Counted from the first letter of the stretch, positions 7,975 to 17,085 are shown. The stretch is DNA of 55,450 bases from Actinomycetospora lutea (GCF_028737205.1 NZ_JAQZAL010000038.1:1-55450), one strand, 5' to 3'. The notes: generated from the letters alone by a model not told the origin. Translations and numbers: made by a program.

Positions 7975-8652
7975 CTAGATAAGGCCCATCTTCGAGGCGG
8001 CGTAGACGGCCTCGGCGCGGCGGGTGACGTCGAGCTTGCGCATGAGGTTGCCGACGTGGAACTTCACCGTCGTCTCGGAGATGAACAGCTCGCGGCCGAT
8101 GGTGCGGTTGGACATGCCGCGGGCGAGCAGGCGCAGGACGTCGAGCTCGCGGCCGGTCAGCGGGTCGCCGTGGGGCTGCTGGCCGTTGAGCGAGCGCACC
8201 ACGGCGGCCGCGGAGCGCGAGTCGAACGCCGACTCCCCGCGGGAGACCGCGCGGATCGCCGAGGTCAGCTCGGTGGTGTCGACGTCCTTGACCACGTAGC
8301 CGCGCGCGCCGGCGTGGACGGCCTCGACCACCAGGCGGTCGTCGAGGAAGGTCGTCAGCACGAGCACGCCGACCCCGGGGTGTGCCTGGGTGAGCTGGCG
8401 GCACAGCTGCAGGCCCTCGGAATCGGAGCTGGTCGAGAGCTTGAGGTCGAGCAGCACGATGGTCGGGCGCTGGTGGGCGACGACCGCGAGCGCCTCGGCG
8501 GCGCTGGACGCCTCGCCGACGATGGCGAACTGCGGCTCGCGCTCGAGCACCGAGCGCAGGCCCTGCCGGACGATGGCGTGGTCGTCGACCAGGACGATGC
8601 GCACCTCCCCGCGCTTGGCGGTGGTGCGGGCGGGCACGCGGATCTCGGTCAT
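7975..8652 (-). CDS. NarL/FixJ-type response regulator
   Basis: A 225-residue two-component regulator. The receiver domain is about residues 16-135, with acidic pair DD near 23-24, phospho-acceptor Asp69 in IVLLDLKLS and the switch Lys in VVKDVDT. The LuxR helix-turn-helix is about 158-220 (LTGRELDVLRLLARGMSNRTIGREL). Its start overlaps the kinase stop by 4 bp (8649-8652), so the pair is translationally coupled. Its targets are not visible; the kinase and alcohol dehydrogenase genes upstream are natural candidates. Confidence 0.9.
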   Translation of the reverse strand: MTEIRVPARTTAKRGEVRIVLVDDHAIVRQGLRSVLEREPQFAIVGEASSAAEALAVVAHQRPTIVLLDLKLSTSSDSEGLQLCRQLTQAHPGVGVLVLTTFLDDRLVVEAVHAGARGYVVKDVDTTELTSAIRAVSRGESAFDSRSAAAVVRSLNGQQPHGDPLTGRELDVLRLLARGMSNRTIGRELFISETTVKFHVGNLMRKLDVTRRAEAVYAASKMGLI

Positions 8653-10070
8653 GACCGGCTCCCGGCTTCCTCGGGGTTGTGTGAGGTGGTCTCGGCGGGC
8701 GCCACCGGCCCCGGGCAGGCACCGGCGGCACCCAGCGGCACCCCGACCTCGACCCGGATTCCGCCCTGCGGCGCGCGGCGGATGCGCAGGCTGCCGCCGA
8801 TCTCGCGGGCCCGCTCGGCCATGTTGACCAGGCCGCGGTGGGAGCCGTTGAGGTCGCCGGCCGCGGCGACGCGCAACGAGCGGCGGACGTGCTCGGGGTC
8901 GCCGGTGCCGTCGTCGGACACCGAGAGCACCAGGCGGTCCTTGCGGTAGGCGAGGCGGACGACGGCCACGCTCGCCTCGGCGTGCACCGCGGCGTTGAAC
9001 AGGGCCTCGCCGGCCACCCGGAACAGCGAGCGCTCGGCGGCCGACGACAGCGCGACCGGCCGGCCCTCGATGCGCACCTCGACGCGCAGGTCCGAGGGCA
9101 TGTGGACCGTCGAGAGCTCCTCGAGCATGGCGGGCAGGCTCTGCGGGCCGCGGTCGCCGGAGTGGTTCAGCGCGTAGATCGCGCTGCGCAGCTGCTCGAC
9201 GGCCCGCCGGGTCAGCGCCTTGGCGGTCTCGAGGCGCTCGCGCTGGCGCTCGTCGCGGATCTCCGAGCGCACCACCTCGATCTGCATGCCGGCCGAGAGC
9301 GCGTACTGCGTGACCGAGTCGTGCAGCTCGCGCGCGATGCGGTGGCGCTCGGAGTCGAGCACCTCGCGCTGGCGGGCGACGGTCAGCGCGTCACGGGTGC
9401 GCTGGAGCTGCTCGTTGCGCGCGGCGAGGTCCTCGGCGTGACGGCTGGTCTCGCCGTAGAGGCGCATCGTGCGCTGGTGCAGCGCCGAGTTCTGCAGCGC
9501 CGCCGCCGTCTGGCCGGCGAGGACGCGCAGCACCGACGCGTCGGTGGCGTCGATGGCCCGGTCGGCGCCGGTCCAGGCCACGATCTCGCCGACGACGTCG
9601 CCGTCGAGGTGCACCGGGACGTGCAGGTGGTGGGGGTCGTGCTCGACGTCCGTGCCCCTGTCGGCACGCTCCGCCGATGCGGCGCCGCCGTCCTCGTGGC
9701 GGTGGCCCCGGCCCGAGCGCACCGCCTGGAGGTGGGTGACGACCCACGGCGGCAGCTCGGGGTCGGCGGCGTCGATCTCGTCGCCGGCCGGGCCCAGCAC
9801 CAGGTGGCGCGGCGCGGCCTCGGGCAGGGCGCCGTCGGCGAGCGCGAACACCACCCAGTGGGCGGTGAGGTGGTCGGCCGCGGCCTCGGCCACCGAGCGC
9901 ACGAGCGTGCCCGGCCCCTCGGTGGTGCGCACCAGCGCGCGGGAGATCCGGTCGAGGGCGTGGATGACCCGCCGCAGCCGCTCGGCCGAGGCCAGGTACT
10001 CGATGTAGAAGGACGGCTTGCCCGACCGGATGCCGGTGAGCTGGTCCAGATCGTGGTGGTCGACGGACAC
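8649..10070 (-). CDS. GAF-domain sensor histidine kinase (HisKA_3 type)
   Basis: A 473-residue cytoplasmic kinase with no membrane segment. A GAF-like sensory domain covers about residues 45-190, followed by a helical linker. The dimerisation/phospho-acceptor helix reads RIARELHDSVTQYALSAGMQ, and the HATPase domain has the G-box DDGTGDPEH. The start is GTG 10070. It lies 40 bp downstream of an iron alcohol dehydrogenase gene and overlaps its response regulator, so the three form one likely operon. GAF domains bind small molecules, heme or Fe-S. With only sequence I cannot say which. Confidence 0.88.
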   Translation of the reverse strand: MSVDHHDLDQLTGIRSGKPSFYIEYLASAERLRRVIHALDRISRALVRTTEGPGTLVRSVAEAAADHLTAHWVVFALADGALPEAAPRHLVLGPAGDEIDAADPELPPWVVTHLQAVRSGRGHRHEDGGAASAERADRGTDVEHDPHHLHVPVHLDGDVVGEIVAWTGADRAIDATDASVLRVLAGQTAAALQNSALHQRTMRLYGETSRHAEDLAARNEQLQRTRDALTVARQREVLDSERHRIARELHDSVTQYALSAGMQIEVVRSEIRDERQRERLETAKALTRRAVEQLRSAIYALNHSGDRGPQSLPAMLEELSTVHMPSDLRVEVRIEGRPVALSSAAERSLFRVAGEALFNAAVHAEASVAVVRLAYRKDRLVLSVSDDGTGDPEHVRRSLRVAAAGDLNGSHRGLVNMAERAREIGGSLRIRRAPQGGIRVEVGVPLGAAGACPGPVAPAETTSHNPEEAGSRS

Positions 10071-10110
10071 GGCTCTACCCGGTCCGGCTCCGCGGCGCGA
10101 CGCGTCCCAT

Positions 10111-11412
10111 CTACAGCGCCGCCCGGAACAGCGTCTCGATGTCGGACTGGTCGGCCTCGCGCGGGTTGGTCGACAGGCAGGCGTCGGCGAGGGTCATCGT
10201 CGACAGCAGCGGCACGTCGTCCTCCGTCACGCCGATCTCGCCGAGCCCCGTGGGCACGCCGAGCTCGTCGGCGATGCGGCGCACCTCCGCGGCCGCCCAC
10301 TCGGCGGCCTCGGCCGCACCCGCGGTCGAGTCGGGCGCGACCCGGCCGGGCAGGCCGAGGGCCTGGGCGATCGGCACGAACCGGTGCGGGTCGGGCTCGG
10401 CGTTGAAGCGGATGACGTGCGGCAGCAGCACCCCGTTGATGACGCCGTGCGGCAGGTCGAGCAGCCCGCCCACCTGATGGCTCATCGCGTGGGCGGCGCC
10501 GAGGATCGCGTTGGTGAACGCCAGCCCGGCCTCGAGGGCCGCCTGCGCCATGCAGGTGCGCGCGGCCTCCTCGGCCGGGTGGTCCATCGTGCGCTCGAGG
10601 TGCTCGCCGACCAGCGCGATCGCCTGCAGCGCGTGGTGGTCGGTGAGCGGGTTGTGGGCGCGCGAGACGTAGGCCTCGATGCCGTGGGTGAGCGCGTCGA
10701 GACCCGTGGCGGCGTTCAGCCAGTCGGGCATCGTGGTGAGCAGGTGCGGGTCGACGATCGACATGTCCGGGACCAGCGCGCGACCCAGGATCGTGATCTT
10801 CGTGTTGCGCGCGGTGTCGGTGACGATGCAGAACTGCGAGACGTCCGCGCCCGTGCCCGACGTCGACGGCACCATGACCATCGGCGGAATGGGCAGCGCC
10901 ATCCGGTCGACGCCCTCGTAGTCGGTGATGAGCCCACCGTTGCCCGCCAGCAGGGCGATGCCCTTCGCCGCGTCGATCACCGAGCCGCCCCCGAGCGCGA
11001 CGATGACGTCGCAGCCCTGCTCGCGGTAGACGACGTGGCCCGCCGCGATCTCGTGGTCCTTGGGGTTGGGCGTCACGCCCTCCCACACCGTGGGGCGCAG
11101 GCCGGCCTCCGCGAGGTGGGCGCACAGCTGCGTCGGCCACCCGGCGGCGCACAGTCCGGGGTCGGTGACGAGCATGGGGCGGCGCGCCCCGAGGCGCACC
11201 GCGGCGTGGGCCGCCTCGGACAGGGAGCCGGGGCCGAAGAGGATCTCCGGGACGTGGAACTTCGCGAGGCGGGGGGTCCCCGTGCGCGACCGCGTGCTCG
11301 CCCGCTCGGCCGGGCTCCGCGGCGGGGCGACGGCCCCGCCCACCGGCTCCTCCGAGCGCCGATGGGCGATGACCGACCCCCCGGCACGGGTCACGCTGTC
11401 GGCGAGGACCAC
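10111..11412 (-). CDS. Iron-containing alcohol dehydrogenase
   Basis: A 433-residue group III NAD(P)-dependent alcohol dehydrogenase of the cytoplasm. The nucleotide-binding motif is GGGSVIDAAKGIALL. Metal ligands are expected in DALTHGIEAYVS and in AHAMSHQVGGLLDLPHG, and the histidines are present. GTG 11412 is chosen because GAGGGG lies just upstream; about 50 residues still precede the usual family start (KFHVPEILFGPGSL). It heads the operon with the GAF kinase and response regulator, so the system may sense an alcohol, aldehyde or redox signal. A CGGCC-GAAT-GGCCG palindrome lies 20 bp upstream. Confidence 0.88.
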   Translation of the reverse strand: MVLADSVTRAGGSVIAHRRSEEPVGGAVAPPRSPAERASTRSRTGTPRLAKFHVPEILFGPGSLSEAAHAAVRLGARRPMLVTDPGLCAAGWPTQLCAHLAEAGLRPTVWEGVTPNPKDHEIAAGHVVYREQGCDVIVALGGGSVIDAAKGIALLAGNGGLITDYEGVDRMALPIPPMVMVPSTSGTGADVSQFCIVTDTARNTKITILGRALVPDMSIVDPHLLTTMPDWLNAATGLDALTHGIEAYVSRAHNPLTDHHALQAIALVGEHLERTMDHPAEEAARTCMAQAALEAGLAFTNAILGAAHAMSHQVGGLLDLPHGVINGVLLPHVIRFNAEPDPHRFVPIAQALGLPGRVAPDSTAGAAEAAEWAAAEVRRIADELGVPTGLGEIGVTEDDVPLLSTMTLADACLSTNPREADQSDIETLFRAAL

Positions 11413-11432
11413 GCTGCCCCCTCTCTGCCGAC

Positions 11433-11446
11433 CGGCCGAATGGCCG
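11433..11446. promoter_or_regulatory. Short palindrome upstream of the alcohol dehydrogenase
   Basis: CGGCC (11433-11437), GAAT, GGCCG (11442-11446). A possible operator about 20 bp before the GTG at 11412. Confidence 0.3.
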
Positions 11447-11555
11447 ATCCGCACGACGATGTAGCCCACGTTACAGAGGGACAGCGGGCGACGGCAGGGT
11501 GACGGACGGGTTCGGTCGCGTCCGATCGGAGCACGTCGCAACCCAGGTCACACGA

Positions 11556-12263
11556 TCACGCGGCCCGGGCCGCGGCGGGGCGATCGACGAGGAAGGCCTC
11601 CTCGGCCCACCAGCTCCGGAAGGCCGCGAGACCCACGCCCTCGACCAGGCGGCGGGTCTGGCTGTCCTGCGCCAGCATCGCCTCGATCTTGCGGTCCAGC
11701 CGGGCGCCCTCGAGCCGCAGGTGCAGGCCGGGGTCGACGACCTCCTCGGCGGGGTCGTCCATGAACACGCCGAACCGCGCGTTGACCGCCGCGAAACGGC
11801 GGGTGAAGCCGGGCGCGAGGACGGCCCGCAGCAGTTCCACCTCCGGCGCGACGGTGTTGCGCGCGCGGGTGGCCCAGCGCCCGACCGCCCGGTGGTCCGC
11901 GTGGCCGGTCACGCCGTCCGGGCCGAAGGTCACGATCGTGTCCGGCCGGACGTCCTCGATGACCGTCGCGACCGCTCGCGCGGCCAGCGGCTCGGCGGCC
12001 TCGTGGCACGTCCCGTCGCCGTGGCCGAGGAAGCGGTGCTCGTCGACGCCGAGCACGGCGAGCGCGGACTCGAGCTCGCGCTCGCGCAGGCGCCCGAGGC
12101 GTTCGGGCGGCCAGGTGCCCGGGTCGTCGGTGCCCCGCTCGCCGCGGGTCGCGGTGACGAGGACGACCCGGTCGCCGCGCTCGTGCGCCGCGAGGATCAG
12201 GCCGGAGGACAGGAAGGTCTCGTCGTCGGGGTGGGCCCAGACCCCGAGCAGGGTGCCGGTCAC
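11556..12263 (-). CDS. PIG-L/LmbE family deacetylase
   Basis: A 235-residue zinc-dependent N-deacetylase of the GlcNAc-PI deacetylase fold. The metal-binding AHPDDE motif is at about residues 10-15 and the second motif GHADHRAVGRWA lies near the middle. In actinobacteria such enzymes act on mycothiol precursors, mycothiol conjugates or sugars; this sequence alone does not separate them. GTG 12263 overlaps the azlD stop by 4 bp (GTGA), so it is the third gene of an azlC-azlD operon. Confidence 0.88.
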   Translation of the reverse strand: MTGTLLGVWAHPDDETFLSSGLILAAHERGDRVVLVTATRGERGTDDPGTWPPERLGRLRERELESALAVLGVDEHRFLGHGDGTCHEAAEPLAARAVATVIEDVRPDTIVTFGPDGVTGHADHRAVGRWATRARNTVAPEVELLRAVLAPGFTRRFAAVNARFGVFMDDPAEEVVDPGLHLRLEGARLDRKIEAMLAQDSQTRRLVEGVGLAAFRSWWAEEAFLVDRPAAARAA

Positions 12264-12565
12264 GACAGGACCTCCACGACGATCGCGACCGCCACGGCGG
12301 CCAGGACGGGCAGGGCGGGGTTGCGGAAGCGCCAGGCCACGAGGCCGGCGACCGCGAGGGCGGCGACGAAGCCCGGGTGGGCCGGGCCCGGCGCCTGCGG
12401 GCCGACGTGGGCCACGACGGCCACGGCGACCAGGCCGGCGAGCGCGGCCGGGGCGAGGTGGGGCAGGCCGCGGCGCAGGACGGCGGGCAGCCGGTGCGCG
12501 GGGACGAGGGTGATCAGCACGATCCGCAGGCCGTACGTCGCGGCGGCCGAGACGAGGAGGGTCAT
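12260..12565 (-). CDS. azlD: AzlD-family transporter subunit
   Basis: A 101-residue membrane protein with about four hydrophobic helices, the small partner of AzlC in branched-chain amino-acid export. The start ATG 12565 overlaps the azlC stop (ATGA) and the stop overlaps the deacetylase start, showing tight coupling. TYGLRIVLITLVPAHRLPAV matches the family's first helix and the following conserved loop. Confidence 0.82.
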   Translation of the reverse strand: MTLLVSAAATYGLRIVLITLVPAHRLPAVLRRGLPHLAPAALAGLVAVAVVAHVGPQAPGPAHPGFVAALAVAGLVAWRFRNPALPVLAAVAVAIVVEVLS

Positions 12566-13290
12566 GACGCGCTCCGGTCGGTGAGGGTCGCCGCGACCAC
12601 GCCGGCGGCGATGCCGCACAGCAGGCCGAGCCCGGCGGGCAGGGACGAGGTGAGGGCGGCGGTGACGGCCGCGGCCGCGGCGCCGGCCCGGGCGGGGCGG
12701 GCGCGCAGCTGCGGGACGAGCATCGCCAGGAACATCGCGGGTGCGGCGACGTCGAGGGCCGACGAGGCCGGCAGCACGGGGGCGAGCAGGGCGCCCACCG
12801 CGGTGAGCGCGGTCCAGGCCACCCCGAGTCCCACGCCGGCGGTCGTCCAGTAGCGGCGGAACGCCACGGGGTCGTCGAGGTCGACACCGGGGAGCTCGCG
12901 CCGCCGGGTGACCATGGCGTAGGTCGGGTCGACGACGAAGTGGGGGGCGAGCCAGCGGAACCAGCGCGGCTGCCCGCGGAACCCCGGCTCGAGCGCCGCC
13001 GCGTAGAGCAGGAAGCGCGCGTTGACCAGACCGACCGCGGCGAGCACGGCACCGAGGCCGGCGCCGCCGGCCATCAGCGTGAGCGCGGTGAGCTGCCCGC
13101 TGCCGCCGTAGAGCAGCGGGGCGCTGAGGATCCCGGTGGCGGCCCCGACGCCCGAGCGGACGGCGGTGACGCCGATGAGCAGCGCGAAGGGCGTGAGCCC
13201 GAGGACGACCGGCGCCAGGTCGCGCACGGCCGTCCGGACCTCGCCTCCCCAGAAGATGTGACCGAGGACGTGACGCACGGTGATGGACAT
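12562..13290 (-). CDS. azlC: AzlC-family amino-acid exporter
   Basis: A 242-residue inner-membrane permease with hydrophobic helices from about residue 25. It pairs with AzlD to export branched-chain or similar amino acids. I use ATG 13290, which has no ribosome binding site. However, a candidate promoter places the transcription start at or next to this codon, so the mRNA may be leaderless. Alternatives are GTG 13320 with distant GGGGAGG, and GTG 13227 with GGGGAGG closer and nearer the usual family start. The upstream same-strand neighbour is the LAL regulator, 121 bp away. Confidence 0.82.
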   Translation of the reverse strand: MSITVRHVLGHIFWGGEVRTAVRDLAPVVLGLTPFALLIGVTAVRSGVGAATGILSAPLLYGGSGQLTALTLMAGGAGLGAVLAAVGLVNARFLLYAAALEPGFRGQPRWFRWLAPHFVVDPTYAMVTRRRELPGVDLDDPVAFRRYWTTAGVGLGVAWTALTAVGALLAPVLPASSALDVAAPAMFLAMLVPQLRARPARAGAAAAAVTAALTSSLPAGLGLLCGIAAGVVAATLTDRSAS

Positions 13291-13296
13291 GGGAGG

Positions 13297-13364
13297 ACCG
13301 TGCCGCCCGGAGCCGGTCACCTACATCGGTGCCGCCTCCCCATGTTGCTCTCCGTGGCCACCCA
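13297..13364 (-). promoter_or_regulatory. LAL-type activator box and promoter for azlC
   Basis: Minus strand: TGGGTG (13364-13359), then TGGGGA 22 nt on (13342-13337), CCGA at 13329-13326, and CACGGT as -10-like hexamer at 13302-13297, 40 nt from TGGGGA. The layout matches the boxes at 16135, 37391, 37598, 45358 and 45447. The predicted start falls at about 13290. Confidence 0.5.
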
Positions 13365-13411
13365 CCCCGGCGGCCCCGGGGCCTACGCCGTCCCGGCGAC
13401 GAGGGACGCGC

Positions 13412-16066
13412 CTACGTGCGTTGCGCGACCCGGCGGTCGGGCACGAGGCCGAGCGCCCGGCCGGCCGCGGCGGCCTCGCGCCGCGTGGGCACATCGAGCT
13501 TGGCGAGGATGGCCGAGACGTGGTGGTCGGCGGTCTTCTCGGAGATGAACAGCCGCGCCGCGATGCCGGCGTTGGTCAGGCCCTCGGCGAGCAGGCGCAG
13601 GACGTCGACCTGGCGCGCGGTGAGGTTCGCCGGGTTGGTGCGGGTCGTGCTCCGGGGCCGGGCGGGCACGCCGGTGACCCCGCGTCCGCGCAGGTCCCGG
13701 CGCACCTTGGCGGCCACCGCGTCCGCCCCGAGGCGGTCGAGCAGCTCCAGCGCGGCGAACGCCTCGGCGGGCTCGCCGGTGTCGACGAGCGCGAGGGCCT
13801 GCTCGTAGGGCGAGCCCAGCGCGGCCCACCGGCGCGCGGCCGCCGCGGGGTCGCCGTCGAGCAGCAGCCGGTACGGGCCGTCGGGCGCCGCGGTGGGCGG
13901 CCGGGCGGCGGCGAGGGCCGGCTCCCCGAGCCGGCGCAGCCACACGGCGAGCTCGGCGGCGGACCACTCGGTGCCCGGGCGCGCGCCGACCTCGGCGAGC
14001 AGCGCGAGCACGTCGTCGAGGCGGGCGTCGGGCGCACCGGTGACCCACCACCGCTCGGCCAGCGCCGACGCCGCGGGCAGCAGCCGCAGCGGCTCGCCGA
14101 ACCGCGCCGCGATGTCCCAGCCCTGCTCGAGGTAGGTGTCGGCCTCGTCGTCGCCGCGGCGCAGCGCGACGAGTCCCCGCACCAGGGAGGGCCAGGTGTG
14201 GGTCAGCAGCGACCCGCTGTCGGTGAGCACCCCGCGCGCGTCGTGGACGGCCTCGTCCCAGGCGCCGCGCATGGTGCGCAGGCGGGCGCGCACGCCGCGC
14301 TGCCAGTGCTCGCAGATGGGGTACTCCCACTGCACGGTCAGCGGCAGGCTCCGGTCGAGGACCTTCTCGGCGGCGTCGAGGCGCCGCTGCTCGACGTCGA
14401 GGTTCGCGATCTGGGTCCAGCAGGTGGAGTGCTCGACCCTGACGGCGTCGCCGACCGCCTCCAGCGCGGCGAGGAGCCGGTCCCGCGCGGAGGGGTCGCC
14501 CTCCAGGATCGCGCCCACGAGCTCGACGAGCATGAGCCGGACCTCGAGGGCGTCGTCCGTCCCGTCGGTCTCGACGGCGCGGGCGCGGGCGTGGAGCTCG
14601 CGGGCGGACGTGAGGTCGTTGTCCTGGATCGCCAGGAACCCGCGGGCCGCCAGCGCGTGGCCCAGCAGCGCGGCGGCGGGGCTGCCCGGGGCGGCCCGGG
14701 GCCCGAGCACCTCGATGGCGGTGGCCGCGTGCGCGACGGCCCGCTCGCGGTCGCCGTGGTACCACTCGAACGAGGCCAGCGAGCGGTGCCCGGCGCCGAC
14801 GCCGTCGAGGTCGCCCTCCGCCTGCCGCCAGCCGATCGCGCGGTGGCAGGCGGCGATCGCCTCGGCGAGGCGGTTGGTGAGGAAGAGCTCGTGGGCGAGC
14901 AGCTCGCAGAGCCCGGCCCGCGCGCCGAGCGCGTCCCGCGGAGCATGGTCCAGGGCCGTCGTGAAGAACCGGGCCGCCTCGGTGTGCGCCCCCGCCGTGG
15001 CGGCGACCCGGCCCGCGCGCGCCGCGTACCGGAACACGCGCCCGTCGTCGCCGGCGGCCAGCGCGTGGTGGGCGAGCACGGTCGGGTCGGGGTCGGTGAG
15101 CGTCTCCAAAGCGTCGATCATGCGCCGGTGCAGGGCGATCTCGCCGCCGGGCGGGATGGCGCCGGCGATCGCGAGCCGGCAGATGTCGTGGCGGTAGGCG
15201 ATGCCGCGGCGGTCGCGCGCGAGGAGCCCCGCCGAGTCGAGCGTGCGCAGCGGCCCGATGCCCACGCCCAGCGCCGGGAGCAGGGTGTCCGGGACGGGGC
15301 CCGGGGCGCAGGCGAGCAGGTCGGCGAGGTCGCGGGCCTCGGCGTCGAGCCCCGCGGTGCGGGCGAGGACCGCGTCGCGCACGGAGACGGGGAGGTCCCC
15401 GCCACCACCCGGGCCGCCCTGGCTGATCACCTCGGTGACGAAGAACGAGTTCCCCCGCGTGAGCGCGTGCAGGTGGGCGACGTCGATGGCGCGCCCGCCC
15501 ACCAGCGTGGTGACCGCCGCGACCGAGAGCGGGCCGAGCTCCAGGCGGGTCGCGGCCGGGGTGCGCGCGACGTCGCCGAGCAGGGCGCGCAGCGCCGGCT
15601 GCGGGTCGGGCTCGTCGGCCCGGTAGGTGGCGAGCACCAGCGACCGCGTGCCCGCGATGCGGCGCAGCAGGAAGCGCAGCAGGTCGATCGTCGCCTCGTC
15701 GGCCCACTGCAGGTCGTCGACGACGAGCAGGAGCGGGCGCGCGGTCAGGACGTCGAGCAGCACCCGGTGGATCTCGTGGGGCGGCGCGCTGGCGTGCAGC
15801 AGGCGGGCGATCGGCTCGCCGAGGTCGGCCGCGACGTCGTGCAGCGGGCCGAGCGGCCGGGGCACGCGCAGCGGGTCGCAGACACCCCAGAGGACCTGCG
15901 CGTCATCGGGGCCGCCGGTGACCTCGGCGGCGAACTCCCGCGCCAGCGAGGTCTTGCCGATGCCCGACTCCCCCGCGAGCAGGACGACCGAGCCCGCGCC
16001 GGCGCGCGCCTCCTGCCAGGCGCGCGCGAGGAGGCGCTGCTCGTCCTCTCGCTCGAGCAGGCCCAT
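13412..16066 (-). CDS. Large ATP-binding LuxR-family regulator (LAL)
   Basis: An 884-residue regulator. An AAA-type ATPase occupies the N-terminal third, with Walker A GESGIGKTS at residues 32-40 and Walker B LLLVVDDLQWADEA near 113. A helical TPR-like middle follows. The C-terminal LuxR helix-turn-helix is LTARQVDVLRLLAEGLTNAG and on through TADHHVSAILAKL. Such proteins are usually activators gated by nucleotide and an inducer. ATG 16066 has GGAG immediately upstream. Neighbours are azlCD-pigL downstream and a divergent methyltransferase, both of which carry the shared activator-box promoter. A second LAL lies at 39918-42470. Confidence 0.88.
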   Translation of the reverse strand: MGLLEREDEQRLLARAWQEARAGAGSVVLLAGESGIGKTSLAREFAAEVTGGPDDAQVLWGVCDPLRVPRPLGPLHDVAADLGEPIARLLHASAPPHEIHRVLLDVLTARPLLLVVDDLQWADEATIDLLRFLLRRIAGTRSLVLATYRADEPDPQPALRALLGDVARTPAATRLELGPLSVAAVTTLVGGRAIDVAHLHALTRGNSFFVTEVISQGGPGGGGDLPVSVRDAVLARTAGLDAEARDLADLLACAPGPVPDTLLPALGVGIGPLRTLDSAGLLARDRRGIAYRHDICRLAIAGAIPPGGEIALHRRMIDALETLTDPDPTVLAHHALAAGDDGRVFRYAARAGRVAATAGAHTEAARFFTTALDHAPRDALGARAGLCELLAHELFLTNRLAEAIAACHRAIGWRQAEGDLDGVGAGHRSLASFEWYHGDRERAVAHAATAIEVLGPRAAPGSPAAALLGHALAARGFLAIQDNDLTSARELHARARAVETDGTDDALEVRLMLVELVGAILEGDPSARDRLLAALEAVGDAVRVEHSTCWTQIANLDVEQRRLDAAEKVLDRSLPLTVQWEYPICEHWQRGVRARLRTMRGAWDEAVHDARGVLTDSGSLLTHTWPSLVRGLVALRRGDDEADTYLEQGWDIAARFGEPLRLLPAASALAERWWVTGAPDARLDDVLALLAEVGARPGTEWSAAELAVWLRRLGEPALAAARPPTAAPDGPYRLLLDGDPAAAARRWAALGSPYEQALALVDTGEPAEAFAALELLDRLGADAVAAKVRRDLRGRGVTGVPARPRSTTRTNPANLTARQVDVLRLLAEGLTNAGIAARLFISEKTADHHVSAILAKLDVPTRREAAAAGRALGLVPDRRVAQRT

Positions 16067-16134
16067 CTCCGTGACACTACGTGATCGACTTCAGCCGCGG
16101 AACGTCCCGAACGGCCCAGTCGTCCCGGGAAACG

Positions 16135-16179
16135 TAGGGAGGTCCTCCCGATGACCGGCGCTCTCGGTGAGCGGACCGT
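16135..16179 (+). promoter_or_regulatory. LAL-type activator box and promoter for the methyltransferase
   Basis: TAGGGA (16135-16140), CCGA exactly 13 nt on (16148-16151), and GACCGT as -10-like hexamer at 16174-16179, 39 nt from the first T. The upstream second hexamer seen at other sites is absent. The ATG is at 16243. Confidence 0.4.
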
Positions 16180-16242
16180 ACTCCCCGACACCGCAGGACA
16201 CGGACCGGCGACCGCGCCGGACCCGCAGGACGGAGACCCTCC

Positions 16243-17085
16243 ATGACCGACACGACCACGCCCCTCACCGACGCCGCCGCCGCCGACGCCGCCCTCAAGG
16301 CCCGCCACCGCACGATGTGGGGCCTCGGTGACTACCCGGACGTGGCCACCCGGCTCATCGCCGAGCTCGGCCCGACGCTCGTCGCCGCCGCCGACATCCG
16401 TCCCGGGGAGCGCGTGCTCGACATCGCCGCGGGCACCGGCAACGTGGCCGTGCCCGCCGCGCTCGCCGGCGCGGACGTCGTCGCCTCCGACCTCACCCCG
16501 GAGCTCTTCGTCGCCGGCCGCGCGTTCGCGGAGCGCCAGGGCGTCACGCTGCGCTGGGAGGAGGGCGACGCCGAGGCGTTGCCCTACGACGACGACACGT
16601 TCGACGTCGCCACCTCGTGCGTGGGCATCATGTTCGCGCCGCACCACCAGCAGGCCGCCGACGAGCTCGTGCGCGTCGTGCGCCCCGGCGGGCGGATCGC
16701 GCTCATCAGCTGGACGCCGTCGGGCTTCGTCGGCGACCTGTTCAAGACCATGAAGCCCTACGCGCCGCCGCCGCCGCCGGGCGCGCAGCCCCCGCCGCTG
16801 TGGGGCGACGAGGGCCACGTCCGTGACCTGCTCGGCGACCGCGTCACCGACGTCGAGACGCAGGTGGCGACCGTGCGGGTGTCGGCGTTCGACACGCCCG
16901 CGACCTTCCGCACGTACTGGAAGGAGACCTACGGGCCGACAATCGTGGCCTACCGCAACGTCGCCGACGACGCCGAGCGCACGGCCGCGCTCGACGCCGA
17001 CATCGCGGGCGTCGCCGAGCGCCACGACCGCGGCGACGGGTCGATGGACTGGGAGTACCTGCTGATGACCGCGCGCGTGGTCTAA
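16243..17085 (+). CDS. Class I SAM-dependent methyltransferase
   Basis: A 280-residue methyltransferase. Motif I is VLDIAAGTGNVAVPAA at about residues 62-77, an acidic residue follows at the end of strand 2 (VVASDLTPE), and the later motifs are GDAEALPYDDDTFDVA and LVRVVRPGGRIALISW. The UbiE-like layout suggests a small-molecule acceptor. ATG 16243 follows GGAGACCCTCC. It is divergent from the first LAL regulator and has the shared activator-box promoter. Its 3' end meets xdhC at a small hairpin. Confidence 0.85.
   Translation: MTDTTTPLTDAAAADAALKARHRTMWGLGDYPDVATRLIAELGPTLVAAADIRPGERVLDIAAGTGNVAVPAALAGADVVASDLTPELFVAGRAFAERQGVTLRWEEGDAEALPYDDDTFDVATSCVGIMFAPHHQQAADELVRVVRPGGRIALISWTPSGFVGDLFKTMKPYAPPPPPGAQPPPLWGDEGHVRDLLGDRVTDVETQVATVRVSAFDTPATFRTYWKETYGPTIVAYRNVADDAERTAALDADIAGVAERHDRGDGSMDWEYLLMTARVV

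Noticed and set aside
11413..11541. A longer iron alcohol dehydrogenase starting at GTG 11541
   Set aside because: The extra residues are Arg/Pro-rich and not family-like, and GTG 11412 has a better ribosome binding site.
13280..16084. A 934-codon open frame on the plus strand
   Set aside because: It is antisense to the LAL regulator, is Arg/Gly/Ala-rich and has no family motifs. It is a by-product of high GC content.
16067..16120. A seventh activator box toward the first LAL gene (TGGGCC, 39 nt before TAGTGT)
   Set aside because: The hexamer and -10 spacing fit, but CCGA is missing at the required place and there is no second hexamer. Chance is likely at this GC content.
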